DNA of 64,000 nt from Bradyrhizobium sp. 4 (GTDB taxonomy: Bacteria > Pseudomonadota > Alphaproteobacteria > Rhizobiales > Xanthobacteraceae). Location: assembly GCF_023100905.1 (NCBI RefSeq), contig NZ_CP064686.1:7032001-7096000 (forward strand), in the 5' to 3' direction. Both the position numbers and the translations under genes were made by a program. The stretch's first letter is position 1. Each line of letters starts with the position of its first letter. Positions 63,669 through 64,000 of this stretch are shown one piece after another. The notes below the pieces were generated by a model, which saw only the letters and a program-made list of their open reading frames with translations, had not been told where the DNA came from and did no database searches.

Positions 63669-64000
63669 TCACGTGAACGCCTTTTCCAGCGTCGCGAAGA
63701 TCACCGCAAGCGATTTGTCGTGCCGCGTCACCGGCGGCACCGGGCGATCGATCTTCATCAGCTGATAGACCGCCATCTGCGCCGCGCGCACCGAATATTC
63801 GACGGTGAACACGACGTCATCGGGGATTTCGACGAACTGGCTGACGAAGGCGAGATTGACGGAATTCCTGGGCACCGGCAGCGGCCGGTCGTCAGCGGTG
63901 CGCGGCATGAACATGCTGGTGATGTAGGGCATGCGACAGGGAACGCAGATCGCATCCTCGAACACGGCAGGGTCGAAATTCAGGTGACCGCAAAGCTCCT
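63669..64000 (-). CDS. Oleate hydratase (partial, C-terminal part)
   Basis: About 110 C-terminal residues; the N-terminal part is outside the right edge. The frame is open to the edge (ELCGHLNFDPAVFED). The end shows the conserved oleate-hydratase segment: CRMPYITSMFMPR, then NLAFVSQFVEIPDDVVFTVE and YSVRAAQMAVYQL. The enzyme adds water to the cis-9 double bond of oleate using FAD. Family recognised from sequence recall. Confidence 0.88.
   Translation of the reverse strand, partial: ELCGHLNFDPAVFEDAICVPCRMPYITSMFMPRTADDRPLPVPRNSVNLAFVSQFVEIPDDVVFTVEYSVRAAQMAVYQLMKIDRPVPPVTRHDKSLAVIFATLEKAFT

Overview
The window is ordinary GC-rich chromosomal DNA from an alphaproteobacterium. Protein content and small-repeat content point to Bradyrhizobium or a close Nitrobacteraceae relative. 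The indicators are a TrcR/DUF1013 cell-cycle regulator, a cyclic-glucan type exporter, a TAXI-TRAP transporter with its DUF1850 partner, many small secreted proteins, and several families of intergenic palindromic repeats. The genus is inferred from protein character, not from a database search. I see no prophage, transposase, integrase, CRISPR array or rRNA. One tRNA gene, tRNA-Leu(CAA), is present. Genes are densely packed and no gene-free gap exceeds about 300 bases.

Layout, 1-31 kb. A five-gene oligopeptide ABC operon (minus strand, its last gene cut by the left edge) is followed by an AbgB-like M20 amidohydrolase. Next come a catalytically dead HtrA-like protein and an alpha/beta hydrolase. 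A TetR regulator with two palindromic operators sits divergent to two hotdog thioesterases and an LrgA-LrgB pair. DsbA-like and DsbB proteins, an AbrB-family membrane protein, the tRNA, and a LuxR-type response regulator with its membrane histidine kinase follow. After a run of small secreted or anchored proteins come two nitronate-monooxygenase paralogues bracketing an acyl-CoA ligase and a thioesterase. Aspartase, a VTT-domain membrane protein and a HisE-like enzyme end this half.

Layout, 31-64 kb. This half starts with an orphan NMT1-type binding protein, an NdvA-like exporter, a D,D-carboxypeptidase with a long Lys/Ala/Pro tail, and a FadD-type ligase. Then come DUF924, a 1-Cys peroxiredoxin, the rnhA-thrB-ispH operon, and TrcR. 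PrpE, two paralogous TPR/LprI-like secreted proteins, a Na+/H+ antiporter and an SDR follow. The TAXI-TRAP transporter set, a NUDIX hydrolase, a second PaaI-type thioesterase, an aldo/keto reductase, a TTC38-like protein and an orphan histidine kinase complete the region. The right edge cuts an oleate hydratase.

Functional themes are peptide and organic-acid uptake, acyl-CoA chemistry (three CoA ligases and four thioesterases), envelope and periplasmic proteins, and two-component signalling. The points most worth a second look are the pseudoprotease at 7.3 kb, the operator pair linking a TetR to thioesterases and LrgAB, and palindromic repeats placed at gene ends, one of which supplies a stop codon. 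The secreted protein at 55.8-57.0 kb, with a possible lysozyme-like core, also deserves attention. I did not find a convincing new multi-gene system such as a defence or secretion island.
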